Assembly (NCBI GenBank): GCA_046153985.1
Contig: JBJXFD010000360.1
Location: 1 to 21,837, forward strand
DNA: 21,837 nucleotides
Reading direction: 5' to 3'
Source of the DNA: JABWAJ01 sp046153985
GTDB lineage: Bacteria > Bacteroidota > Bacteroidia > Chitinophagales > Saprospiraceae
The notes under the pieces were generated by a model. The model was not told the DNA's origin and searched no databases. It was given only the letters and a program-made list of their open reading frames with translations. Positions 14,198-21,837 of this stretch are shown piece after piece. The position numbers and the translations under genes were made by a program. How positions within the stretch are numbered: position 1 is the first letter of the stretch; each line of letters begins with the position of its first letter.

Positions 14198-16828
14198 CTA
14201 CTGGGAAAATTGCTCGTAAAGGGATTTAATCTGCGGTTCTGTTTCCACTGATTTGATGTCCTCCAACATTTTTCCGATTGCGCTAACCAAATTTTCCAGG
14301 GCCGTTTTTTCGCTATCGCGGGCCTCCTGGATTTTTTCAGCGTAGTCCGTTTTCATCTCAAACAAAGTGCGCGTAGCGGCCACCCGCCGCCAGGGCGACT
14401 GTTTCATGTTGATGGCGATTGCTTTCAGTTTTGCGATCACTTGTTCGCCGGTCGCTGCCGAACCCGAGGTTGCTAATTTGCCATAGCCCGAAAAAAAGGA
14501 AATGGCGCCGAAGCCATCCACAGTTTCCATATTCCGCTCGAAAAACGGCAGGTATTTCAAATCTTTACTTTCGGCATACATCGTTGCCACTGAACCCAGA
14601 ATGTCGCTGTTGGTTTCTTTTTCCAAACCCTTTGCCGCCTCGAGGGCAGCGGCCTTATCCTGGGTGTTCAGCAATTCCAGGGCAGAAGAAATCACGGTAT
14701 AGGAAGAATCTTTTCCAATGGCCCGCTTGGCGAAAGCTACCGCGCCGGTATCTTCCAATTCGCTGAGTTTGAGGAAAGCGCTTGCCCGAACAGCCGAATG
14801 GGGATCTGATTCGGCCAGTTGACGGAGCAGTGCCAGATCGGCTTCGGTTTCACTTCCAGCCAATTCGATGGCCGACAGGCGGATGCCCCAGAATTTATCT
14901 TTCAATGCGGCTTTGAATACCTTTTTAGCGACGTCTGTTTCGGTGTAAGCCAAGAGCTGAACGGCCTCATAGCGGTCATAAAGTTTGGGCGCATTCAGGT
15001 ATTGGAAAGCCAGTTCATCTTCCGTTTTGTTGTCTTCCAAAACGCCTAAAAGGGTATGTTCGGCATCAAACACCATCAGTTTAGGACGCTCGGGTACCTC
15101 AAAAGTGAACATCTGTGCCCGCTCATCCACCCGGACATTATGCCGTTCCGGTTTGCCTGAACCCAGATAAATATCAATGGCAACGGGCAACTCGAATACC
15201 GCGCGCATTTCGGCAGGGTCCTGGATTTGTTCCACATTCACGATCGCCGTTTTCGTATTGTCGTCGTAATCAAAAGAAATGTTCAACACCGGGTGTCCTT
15301 TGTCGAAATACCACTGATCGAAAAACCAGTTCAGGTCCTGCCCCGTCACTTCTTCAAAAGCCAGCCGCAAATTGTGTACTTCAACGGGTTTGTACGCGTG
15401 CGCTTTCAGGTAATTGCCCAAAGCCAGCCAGAAAGCTTCATCACCGATGTAATTGCGCAACATGTGCAACACCGATCCACCTTTATTATAGCTGTGTGCA
15501 TCGAACATGTCCTCCTTGTCTGCGTATCTGTAATGAATGAGCGGATGGACACCGCTTTGCGCAGACCCCAGGTACCCGTTCCATTCTTCAAGCAGGTGGT
15601 AGTCGGCCGCATCGGCGCCATATTTGTGTTCGAGCCAGAGGTATTCGCTGTAATTGGCAAAACCCTCGTTCAACGTCAGGTTGGCCCAGCTCTCGGTAGT
15701 CACATAATCCCCGAACCAATGGTGGAACATCTCGTGCGCCACAATTTTTTCATTGGTCAGGTTATCAATCAGTTCGCGCGAGGTTTGTTGCATAAACTCT
15801 CCATAGATCACGGCGGTTGTATTTTCCATAGCGCCGGAGACGTAGTCGCGCACCACGATTTGCGAAAATTTCGGCCAGGGGTACTTCAATCCGGTTTTTT
15901 TGGAGAAAAAGTCCAGCAATTCCGGCGTATAGGCAAAAATCCGTTTGGCGTGGTCTTTGAACTTTGGTTCCACGTAATATTCAATCGGAACGCCGCTCCA
16001 GGTATCTTTCACTACGGCATAATCCCCAACTGCGATCATAAACAGGTAAGGCGCATGCGGCTGATCCATTTTCCAATAGTCCGTTCGGGTGCCGTCGGTA
16101 TTTTTTTTGGAAGAAACCAGCAGGCCGTTGGAAAGGGTTTTGAACTGATCTTCAACCGTCAGGTACATTTCCTGTGTGCAGCGTTCATTGGGTTTGTCAA
16201 TGACGGGAAACCAGCGGGAATTCCATTCGGTTTCGCCCTGCGTCCAGATCTGGCGGGGCTTGTCGGTTTCCTCACCGCGCGGGTTGATAAAAAACAAACC
16301 CTGGTTGGACGTAATGGCCGCGCTGCCACCGGTTTCAGCGGGCTGGGCGACGTATTCGATGTAGATGCTGTATTGCTCGTTTCTGGTATAGAGGCGCCCC
16401 AGCTGAATGACGAGCTGGTCGTTTTCGTAGACGTACTTCAGGGGTTGGGTGCTGCCTTCAAAAGTGACTTTTTCTATCTCAAACCCTTTTGCATCCAGCG
16501 TTACCGAGCTGGTGGGGTAGAAATATGGCTTCAGTTTCAGGGTCGCTTTTCCGATCACCTGCTCTTCTTCCCAATCAAACCGGAGATCTAATTTGACGTG
16601 CAGCAAGTCGTTTTCACGCGTGTGGGTGGCATTGTAGGCTGGCAGGGGAACATCGCTTTCCGGCGCGGCGGCCTCCAATTCTTCCGGATCGTAGAAAGCG
16701 CCGGTGACCTCGAGCGTATCGAGGTTTCTTTCCTCCATCGTTTCTATAGAGGTGGAAACGGTCGTTTGGGGGGTTTTACATCCGGCCATCATTCCGATGA
16801 AGGCCAGGAGCAGCAACAAATGTTTCAT
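14198..16828 (-). CDS. M1 family metallo-aminopeptidase lipoprotein
   Basis: An 876-residue zinc aminopeptidase of the gluzincin M1 family, here a lipoprotein (lipobox MAGC, Cys17) and so at the periplasm or outer membrane. The substrate-binding GAMEN is at 332-336. The zinc motif HEMFH is at 365-369, with catalytic Glu366, and the third ligand Glu388 in NEGF has the expected 18-residue spacing. HSYNKGG near 447-453 carries the catalytic Tyr. A beta-barrel segment with NISFDYDD and helical HEAT-like repeats fill the C-terminus. It should remove N-terminal residues from peptides. It is 42 bases downstream of the hydrolase gene and probably shares its promoter. Confidence 0.95.
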   Translation of the reverse strand: MKHLLLLLAFIGMMAGCKTPQTTVSTSIETMEERNLDTLEVTGAFYDPEELEAAAPESDVPLPAYNATHTRENDLLHVKLDLRFDWEEEQVIGKATLKLKPYFYPTSSVTLDAKGFEIEKVTFEGSTQPLKYVYENDQLVIQLGRLYTRNEQYSIYIEYVAQPAETGGSAAITSNQGLFFINPRGEETDKPRQIWTQGETEWNSRWFPVIDKPNERCTQEMYLTVEDQFKTLSNGLLVSSKKNTDGTRTDYWKMDQPHAPYLFMIAVGDYAVVKDTWSGVPIEYYVEPKFKDHAKRIFAYTPELLDFFSKKTGLKYPWPKFSQIVVRDYVSGAMENTTAVIYGEFMQQTSRELIDNLTNEKIVAHEMFHHWFGDYVTTESWANLTLNEGFANYSEYLWLEHKYGADAADYHLLEEWNGYLGSAQSGVHPLIHYRYADKEDMFDAHSYNKGGSVLHMLRNYIGDEAFWLALGNYLKAHAYKPVEVHNLRLAFEEVTGQDLNWFFDQWYFDKGHPVLNISFDYDDNTKTAIVNVEQIQDPAEMRAVFELPVAIDIYLGSGKPERHNVRVDERAQMFTFEVPERPKLMVFDAEHTLLGVLEDNKTEDELAFQYLNAPKLYDRYEAVQLLAYTETDVAKKVFKAALKDKFWGIRLSAIELAGSETEADLALLRQLAESDPHSAVRASAFLKLSELEDTGAVAFAKRAIGKDSSYTVISSALELLNTQDKAAALEAAKGLEKETNSDILGSVATMYAESKDLKYLPFFERNMETVDGFGAISFFSGYGKLATSGSAATGEQVIAKLKAIAINMKQSPWRRVAATRTLFEMKTDYAEKIQEARDSEKTALENLVSAIGKMLEDIKSVETEPQIKSLYEQFSQ

Positions 16829-16870
16829 AACTTTACGGATGTTGATTGGTATATTTATAAAGAATAGCAG

Positions 16871-17665
16871 TTAAACTTTTCCGATAGCAGCAACTTCAGC
16901 AGCATGGGTAGTTTCCAGCAAAAAAGCTGCAAGGTGCTCATTAAACACGTCCTCATGCTCCATCATGGGCGCGTGGCCGCAATGATCGACGAAAACCAGT
17001 TTTGAGTTTGCAAGCAGTTGATGAAATTGTTCTCCCACAAACGGCGGCGTAATCTGATCGTCCTTGCCCCATACCAGCAATACCGGCGCAGTGATCTGGT
17101 GCAGCTTGTCGCCGAGGTTGTGCCGCACAGCCGATTTGGCAGTGGCAATGATCCTGATGGCCTTGTTTCGGTCATTAACCGTATCAAAAACTTCGTCAAT
17201 CAACTCCTTTGAAGCCACATTGGGGTCGTAAAAAGTACTTTGGGTTTTCTTTTTTATGAATTCGTAGTCGCCGCGCTTGGGGAAACTACTGCCCATTGCA
17301 CTTTCAAACAAGCCCGAACTTCCGGTCAGGATAACCGACCGAACTTTTTCAGGGTAGTTCAGGGTGTAGAGCAACGCAATGTGTCCACCCAGTGAATTGC
17401 CCAATACGTGGATCTGCTCGTAGCCTTTGTAATTAACAAAATCGGCAACGTAATCCACCAACCCGGTCACAGAAAGCTTTCTGATGGGCAACTCGAAGAT
17501 TGGCAGCAAAGGCACAATTACATTATAGGCTTTGGAAAAACGGTTGATGATTCCCTCAAAGTTGCTCAGCGCGCCAAACAGCCCGTGCAGCAACAGCAAG
17601 TTTTCCTTCCCGCCTTCGGTTTCAATGTACTTGAACCGGTCATCCTGTTTTATTTCATATCTCAT
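16871..17665 (-). CDS. Alpha/beta hydrolase
   Basis: A 264-residue alpha/beta-fold hydrolase. The oxyanion-side HGLFG is at 27-31, the nucleophile elbow GNSLGG at 89-94 (Ser91), the acid in WGKDDQITP (Asp203) and the base in DHCGHAPMMEH (His231). No signal peptide is seen, so it is cytoplasmic. The substrate could be an ester or a C-C bond substrate, as in MhpC/BphD-like members; the sequence does not decide. It is first in a likely two-gene unit with the M1 peptidase and has a very good promoter. Confidence 0.93.
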   Translation of the reverse strand: MRYEIKQDDRFKYIETEGGKENLLLLHGLFGALSNFEGIINRFSKAYNVIVPLLPIFELPIRKLSVTGLVDYVADFVNYKGYEQIHVLGNSLGGHIALLYTLNYPEKVRSVILTGSSGLFESAMGSSFPKRGDYEFIKKKTQSTFYDPNVASKELIDEVFDTVNDRNKAIRIIATAKSAVRHNLGDKLHQITAPVLLVWGKDDQITPPFVGEQFHQLLANSKLVFVDHCGHAPMMEHEDVFNEHLAAFLLETTHAAEVAAIGKV

Positions 17666-17690
17666 CTAGCCGTATCAACTTTAATTGCTG

Positions 17691-17721
17691 CAAAAATAGA
17701 TGTTTTAAGGGTATCCTACAA
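17691..17721 (-). promoter_or_regulatory. Promoter of the hydrolase-peptidase unit
   Basis: On the minus strand TTG (17721-17719) is followed after 20 bases by TATTTTTG (17698-17691), an exact match. The start would be near 17685, about 20 bases before the ATG at 17665. Confidence 0.8.
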
Positions 17722-17933
17722 CGGGACAGGCCATTCCCCTCAAATCTACCCCTTTGAAACGTACCTGCGGGCCTAAATAGGTGGAAATTTATTAAAATTT
17801 TTACGTAACCATGCTGTTGAAATACGCCTTGCTCCCCTATATCCTGTAAATACGGGAAGAAAGTGATTTCAATCTTTGCTTTATTGGAAAAATATCTATT
17901 GCTTTGCAGGGTGTAAGCTATAACGCTTCTCCT

Positions 17934-17941
17934 TATCTTTG
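17934..17941 (+). promoter_or_regulatory. -7 box of the OmpA-type lipoprotein gene
   Basis: TATCTTTG matches TAnnTTTG; the nearest TTG is 27 bases upstream, so the -33 is weak. The leader would be about 72 bases and carries a small hairpin CGAAG/CTTCG (17962-17976). The rest of the 353-base gap from 17666 holds no gene that I can see. Confidence 0.5.
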
Positions 17942-18018
17942 GAGTACAGAATCACAAAAGGCGAAGATTTCCTTCGTTTCAAACCAATCGTGCATTTTTT
18001 AATTAAACAAAGTAATAT

Positions 18019-18780
18019 ATGCGTCTGATAGTTAAACTTTTAATCCTTACCCTGGCAGTAGGTTCGATCCAGTCTTGTGTTTCTAAGAAGAAGTACGATG
18101 AACTGGTTGCAGCAAAAGCAGCAACTGACCAGGCACTTGCGGAAACGCAAATGAACCTGAAAAAGCTTCAGGATGAGAAAAATGCCCTTGCAGCCGAATT
18201 TGAAGCCGAAAAGACCAGGCTGAATGGCGAATTAGGCAAAATCAACTCTGAACTTTCTGCAACGAAAGGACAAATTGCTCAGGTTCAGGAAAAACTGAAC
18301 ATGACGCAAAGCGAACTGAATGCCCTCCGCGCTCAAATTGACGGCATTTTCGCTACGTACAAAGACAGTGGCCTGACGTTGGAAGACCGCGACGGCCGCC
18401 TGTATGTTATGACGTCTAAAGGCGTAAACTACAAATCCGGTTCTAAAAAACTGTCCCGCGACCAGCGCAATGCGTTGGATGAGCTGGCTGTAGCGCTGAA
18501 GAAAAGCCCGAACGCCCAAATTTTGGTAGAAGGCCATACCGACAGCAAGCAGTATGCGAAAGGCTCGGGCTACGACAACTGGGATCTGAGCTTAGACCGC
18601 GCTAAAGAAGTGGTGAAATACCTGACTAAAAAAGGTGTTAGCGCCAAGCAGTTGACCATCGCAGGCAAAGGTGAAAACCTCCCGGCTGGCGACAACAGCA
18701 CTTCTGAAGGCCGCGCTAAAAACCGCCGTACGGAAATCGTTCCGAATCCGAACCTCGGTGGTATGATGAAGAAAGACTAA
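18019..18780 (+). CDS. OmpA-family peptidoglycan-binding lipoprotein with coiled coil
   Basis: A 253-residue outer-membrane lipoprotein (signal ending SIQSC, Cys20). Residues about 25-112 are a long heptad coiled coil (ATDQALAETQMNLKKLQDEK and on). Residues about 120-245 are the OmpA C-terminal domain, with ILVEGHTDSKQYAKGSGYDN and LSLDRAKEVVKYLTKKGV, then GRAKNRRTEIV, the residues that grip diaminopimelate in peptidoglycan. It therefore tethers the outer membrane to the wall, with the coiled coil setting the distance or binding partners. It is monocistronic with a strong terminator and an A-rich upstream region, suggesting high expression. Confidence 0.94.
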   Translation: MRLIVKLLILTLAVGSIQSCVSKKKYDELVAAKAATDQALAETQMNLKKLQDEKNALAAEFEAEKTRLNGELGKINSELSATKGQIAQVQEKLNMTQSELNALRAQIDGIFATYKDSGLTLEDRDGRLYVMTSKGVNYKSGSKKLSRDQRNALDELAVALKKSPNAQILVEGHTDSKQYAKGSGYDNWDLSLDRAKEVVKYLTKKGVSAKQLTIAGKGENLPAGDNSTSEGRAKNRRTEIVPNPNLGGMMKKD

Positions 18781-18803
18781 TTCATACAAGTACTTTCTTT
18801 CTT

Positions 18804-18837
18804 CAAAAAGCCGGCAGAAATTTCTGTCGGCTTTTTG
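18804..18837 (+). terminator. Strong rho-independent terminator
   Basis: The stem GCCGGCAGAAA/TTTCTGTCGGC has one G-U pair, preceded by five A and followed by five T. It begins 24 bases past the OmpA-type gene's stop. Both ends have the A/T tracts, so it could work in either direction. Confidence 0.92.
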
Positions 18838-18875
18838 TGTTTTATGGGTGAAGTTGGCGACCATGAGTTCGAAGC

Positions 18876-18902
18876 TTGTGCCTGAGAATATTGCTATCTT
18901 TG
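18876..18902 (+). promoter_or_regulatory. Promoter of the 285-residue lipoprotein gene
   Basis: TTG (18876-18878), 16-base spacer, TATCTTTG (18895-18902). The -7 box is exact; the spacer is short, as at 2953-2979. The leader would be about 20 bases, which supports the ATG at 18927 over the upstream in-frame ATG at 18876. Confidence 0.55.
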
Positions 18903-18926
18903 CGGGCGACACAAAAGAGCTTTCCT

Positions 18927-19784
18927 ATGAGCAAATCCTGCTTACCCAGCGCCTTCGCACTTGCCCTATTTTGCCTCCTCACCCGATGCAGCCCCCCCCC
19001 TGACAACCTGACCAATATCAACGGCGTCTGGATAGAAACCTTCCCGCCTGAAAATCAGGATGAAAACCGCTATACCGCCGACAACAAAATTTTTGCCGCG
19101 GGTCGCGAATTCCAATACCGCTACTACTACCTCAGCCCGCAGGGCGACACCCTCCTGTTTAAAAACATCCAAAGCGCTACGCCTGAATTCCAGAGCTATC
19201 ACTATGCCTGGGATTTCGTTCGCCCGGACAGTGCCGACGACCAAACGATTGAAACCGTAGCCATCAAAATTGCGGAGGGGCGCGAACCTTATGTGTTCAG
19301 CGACCGGAATTTCAACCAGACCGTCCAGGAAATTCGCCTTTACAATCCTGAAAAAAAGGAATTGGGTGGGTATGCTTCCGCAACGCTCATTGAAAATGCA
19401 AAAAATGTGTGGATGCAGCCGCCCAATATGAAGCTGTTTCGCATCCTCGCTCTGAATCCGTATCCCTTTATCTCGGCGCCATACAAGCAGGGCAATCGCT
19501 GGGAATGGAAAGTGGAAGTGGGACAATCCCACAGCGATGTCCGGTGGAAAGCCTGGGGTGGCGCTGTGGTCAACAGTATGCAATACCAGATCACCAGGCA
19601 GGAAACCGTTCGCGTTCCGTGGGGGGAAGCCCGCTGCCATATCGTGGAGGCCGATGCCGAAAGCGGGCTGGGCCGCACGCACCTGAAAGCGGCGTTCAGC
19701 GAGGAGCATGGTTTTTTGCGTTTGGATTATACCAATATTGACGGCTCCAAACTCGTATTTGAGTTAATAAGTGTCCGTCTTTAG
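18927..19784 (+). CDS. Predicted lipoprotein of unknown function, with C9 tract
   Basis: A 285-residue protein with a lipobox CLLTRC (Cys21). I recognise no named family. The mature part is strand-rich with many aromatic residues (FQYRYYYLSPQGD, GNRWEWKVEVGQSHSDVRWKAW) and reads as a beta-sheet envelope protein. A run of nine C at 18992-19000 encodes the Ser-Pro-Pro-Pro right after the lipidated Cys, where slippage would shift the frame. The last four residues (SVRL) and the TAG are inside repeat B, so the native end has been replaced or trimmed. The start at 18927 is favoured by the signal peptide and the promoter position. Confidence 0.8.
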   Translation: MSKSCLPSAFALALFCLLTRCSPPPDNLTNINGVWIETFPPENQDENRYTADNKIFAAGREFQYRYYYLSPQGDTLLFKNIQSATPEFQSYHYAWDFVRPDSADDQTIETVAIKIAEGREPYVFSDRNFNQTVQEIRLYNPEKKELGGYASATLIENAKNVWMQPPNMKLFRILALNPYPFISAPYKQGNRWEWKVEVGQSHSDVRWKAWGGAVVNSMQYQITRQETVRVPWGEARCHIVEADAESGLGRTHLKAAFSEEHGFLRLDYTNIDGSKLVFELISVRL

Positions 19785-19894
19785 CGTCCGATAGCTGCGT
19801 TATGTTTGGCCCCAAAATCGGTCATCCCGCCCGAGCGGGACTCCCATTTTTGGGCCTTCGCATGCCTTGCTCTCGAACCCTAAAGAGCAGACAC
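19771..19894 (+). repeat. Hairpin repeat element, copy B (124 bp)
   Basis: The same element as 7083-7204, in the opposite genomic orientation. Identical blocks include TCCGATAGCTGCGTTATG and CATGCCTTGCTCTCGAAC. The inner stem is GGCCCCAAAAT/ATTTTTGGGCC with one mismatch, and the apical stem TCCCGC/GCGGGA closes a CCGA loop. The outer arms are more degraded than in copy A. It overlaps the last codons and the stop of the preceding gene and lies in the convergent gap before the 19915 gene. Confidence 0.9.
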
Positions 19895-19914
19895 CGCACT
19901 AAATGGAGCGGCAG

Positions 19915-20442
19915 TTACTTCAGCGCATCAAACGTCATATCCAACCGCGACTCAACCGTGTACGGTGAAAAATCGTTGAGGAAAAAGACCACTTCCAGCT
20001 TGAACTGGACGCCGGTCATTATTTTTTTAACATTGCGCAGGCTTGGGAGCAACCGAACGCGGTCTTCGGCCTGCCCCCGAAGTTCGGTGATGTAGAAAAC
20101 TTCGTCTGCTGGCGAACATTCCACGCGGTCCGTATCGCATATTCTGACCGAAATCTCTTCAATGAAATAGTACTCCTTGCCGTTTTCGAGGGCAGTGAGG
20201 GTTCCGAAAGCTGCGTTGATCGCCGTGATGGCCGCCGTGTCGGTTCCACTCTGAGTCAGGAAAAAATCAATATTCGTGTTTTGCCGGTTGACTTCAAAAA
20301 CCAACGGGAAAGAAGGGTTCGCTCCTGCCGGGATGGTGAAGAGGGTATTTGGGAAAGCCATTTCAAAAAGTCGCTCCCGTTCGTCCTTATTGCACCCCCA
20401 CCAAAGCAGCATGATGAATAGGATCCCGCTCATTTTTCTCAT
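19915..20442 (-). CDS. Small lipoprotein of unknown function
   Basis: A 175-residue predicted lipoprotein (MLLWWGC, Cys17) with a mature part of alternating strands and no family I recognise. TLFTIPAGANPSFPLVFEV and SVRICDTDRVECSPADEVFY suggest a single beta-sandwich. It is convergent with the 285-residue lipoprotein gene, with repeat B between the two stops, and divergent from the GCS2-type gene. Start at the ATG at 20442; a second ATG at codon 4 would serve equally well. No clear promoter box was seen upstream. Confidence 0.75.
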   Translation of the reverse strand: MRKMSGILFIMLLWWGCNKDERERLFEMAFPNTLFTIPAGANPSFPLVFEVNRQNTNIDFFLTQSGTDTAAITAINAAFGTLTALENGKEYYFIEEISVRICDTDRVECSPADEVFYITELRGQAEDRVRLLPSLRNVKKIMTGVQFKLEVVFFLNDFSPYTVESRLDMTFDALK

Positions 20443-20486
20443 AACCTGATCATTTTTCTACTAAACGAAAGAATGCTGCGAAATTA

Positions 20487-20516
20487 TTTGCAACTTTTAA
20501 AATATCCCTATCTTTA
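20487..20516 (+). promoter_or_regulatory. Probable promoter of the GCS2-type gene
   Basis: TTTG (20487-20490), 18-base spacer, TATCTTTA (20509-20516), one base off the -7 consensus. The leader would be about 70 bases. Confidence 0.5.
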
Positions 20517-20591
20517 TTGAATCTATATTAAGGAACACCGCAATAAGAATCTGATTTTCATACCTTTTACCTTACGAAATAAGCACAGGAT

Positions 20592-21837
20592 ATGGGCGAG
20601 CAAAGAGTGTCATTGGTTTCCGGAGGCAACCAGTTACAGGATTTTACAAAGCATTTGCTGAGAGACGTTTACGCTTTTGAATACATGCTGGACAACGACT
20701 GGTTTGAAAGCGGCATTGCACGGATTGGGGCCGAGCAGGAGATGTTTCTGGTGGACAACAAGACCTTAAAACCTGCCATGATCAACATGGAGGTGTTGAA
20801 AAAGATGAAGAACGATCCGTGGGTCACTACCGAACTCGCCAAGTTCAATCTGGAAACGAACCTCACCCCCAGGGAGTTCAAAGGCGATTGTCTGCGGCAG
20901 ATGGAAATGGAGAACTTAGATTACCTGAACAAGATCCGGGACAAACTGAAGCCCATGCATGCCAGTCTGGTGCTGACGGGGATTCTGCCGACCCTTACCA
21001 AGATGGACCTGGAAATGCACAACCTCACGCCCAACCCGAGGTATGTTGCGCTGATGGAGGCCATCAACCGGCAACTCATGGGCTCCTTTTATGAGCTCAG
21101 GCTGATGGGTATAGATGAAATTTTGGTAAAACACCAGTCGCCACTACTGGAGGCCTGCAACACCAGTTTTCAGGTACACCTCCAGGTGTCTCCCGCCGAT
21201 TTTGTGAAATACTACAACATTGCGCAAACGCTGGCCGCCCCGGTATTGGCCATCGCCGCCAACTCGCCCATTGTGTTCGGCAAACGGCTATGGCACGAAA
21301 CGCGGATTGCGCTTTTCCAGCAAGCGTTAGACATCCGGACTACGCACGACCACATGCGCGAGCGCAGCCCAAGGGTGAGTTTTGGTACCGGCTGGTTAGA
21401 CAAAAGCATCATGGAAATTTACCGCGAAGACATTGCCCGCTTCCGCGTGCTACTTGGCGCTGACATCGAAGAAGATTCTATTGAGCTCATCCGCCAGGGG
21501 AAAGTGCCGAAACTGAAAGCCCTTCAGGTTCACAACTCCACCGTTTACCGTTGGAACAGGCCCTGCTACGGCATCAGCCCCAACGGCCAGCCCCACTTGC
21601 GCATCGAAAACCGGGTGTTGCCTTCCGGCCCGACGGTGCTGGATGCCACGGCCAATGCTGCCTTCTGGCTCGGCGCTATGGTGGGCATGGCCGATCAATA
21701 CAAAGACATCCGCGAGCAAATTTCCTGGGAAGACGTGCGCGACAATTTTGCGAAAAGCGCCCAGGTCGGCATTGACTCTACCTTCACCTGGTTTAAAGAC
21801 AGAAAAATATCCGTTTGCGAACTGGTGACAAAAGAAC
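20592..21837 (+). CDS. GCS2-type carboxylate-amine ligase, truncated by the right edge
   Basis: The frame is open from the ATG at 20592 to the window end, giving 415 codons of a longer protein. It belongs to the glutamate-cysteine ligase family 2 (YbdK/EgtA-type). The ATP/metal-binding start ARIGAEQEMFLVD lies near residues 43-55, NLETNLTP follows, and SFQVHLQVS and RIENRVLPSGPTVLDATANA are conserved core strands. Such enzymes join glutamate to an amine, often cysteine, but the family is broad. A longer, possibly fused C-terminus cannot be judged here. It is divergent from the small lipoprotein gene. Confidence 0.88.
   Translation, partial: MGEQRVSLVSGGNQLQDFTKHLLRDVYAFEYMLDNDWFESGIARIGAEQEMFLVDNKTLKPAMINMEVLKKMKNDPWVTTELAKFNLETNLTPREFKGDCLRQMEMENLDYLNKIRDKLKPMHASLVLTGILPTLTKMDLEMHNLTPNPRYVALMEAINRQLMGSFYELRLMGIDEILVKHQSPLLEACNTSFQVHLQVSPADFVKYYNIAQTLAAPVLAIAANSPIVFGKRLWHETRIALFQQALDIRTTHDHMRERSPRVSFGTGWLDKSIMEIYREDIARFRVLLGADIEEDSIELIRQGKVPKLKALQVHNSTVYRWNRPCYGISPNGQPHLRIENRVLPSGPTVLDATANAAFWLGAMVGMADQYKDIREQISWEDVRDNFAKSAQVGIDSTFTWFKDRKISVCELVTKE

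Noticed and set aside
16101..16108. A8 tract in the M1 peptidase gene as a phase-variation site
   Set aside because: Eight A encode part of an ordinary Lys-Lys-Asn run deep in the gene, with no repeat pattern or positional logic like the C9 tract.
15227..16591. 454-codon plus-strand open frame
   Set aside because: Antisense to the M1 peptidase, whose GAMEN and HExxH motifs are intact; the plus frame has no recognisable domain or promoter.
18966..19709. 247-codon minus-strand open frame
   Set aside because: Mirror of the 285-residue lipoprotein gene, which has a lipobox and promoter.

Overview
The window reads as ordinary chromosomal DNA from a member of the Bacteroidota, probably Saprospiria (Lewinella/Haliscomenobacter-like). 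The grounds are: a gliding-motility-type (type B T9SS) C-terminal sorting domain; many lipoproteins with loose lipoboxes; LpxK, NadD, YbaB and a GCS2-family ligase; and repeated promoters of the Bacteroidota form TTG-N16 to N20-TAnnTTTG. Genus placement is inference from gene style, not from a marker comparison.

Layout. 1-300: first codons of a cold-shock protein leaving the window on the minus strand, then an intergenic stretch with CACATAG repeats. 301-3441: a large membrane-anchored DUF3352-like/propeller protein, divergent from a small DUF423 membrane protein. 3614-6083 (minus): two LamG-domain exported proteins flanking the nucleoid protein YbaB. 6472-7680 (minus): NadD and a small lipoprotein, separated by hairpin repeat A. 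7785-10187 (plus): lpxK and a Gpt2-type acyltransferase, a lipid operon. 10159-10872: an AT-rich small gene bracketed by two clusters of short palindromic repeats. 10875-12821 (minus): a TPR lipoprotein and a flavin reductase-like protein. 13023-14078: recA with two tandem promoters. 14198-17665 (minus): an M1 aminopeptidase lipoprotein and an alpha/beta hydrolase. 18019-18780: an OmpA-type lipoprotein with a strong terminator. 18927-20442: two convergent lipoproteins of unknown function with hairpin repeat B between them. 20592-end: a truncated GCS2-type carboxylate-amine ligase.

Most genes are housekeeping or cell-envelope functions: lipid A and phospholipid synthesis, OmpA-peptidoglycan anchoring, surface LamG proteins, NAD synthesis and DNA repair. 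No complete mobile element, CRISPR array, rRNA or tRNA was seen.

The most interesting signal is not a gene. A 122-124 bp hairpin repeat occurs twice (7083-7204 minus, 19771-19894 plus). Each copy starts at, or just inside, the stop codon of the preceding gene. The apical stem differs completely in sequence between the copies yet still pairs (TTTAC/GTAAA against TCCCGC/GCGGGA), which is what selection on structure would leave. Two further palindromic repeat clusters at 10159-10305 and 10735-10872 also sit at gene 3' ends, and the first provides stop codons. The chromosome appears to be seeded with structured repeats at gene ends.
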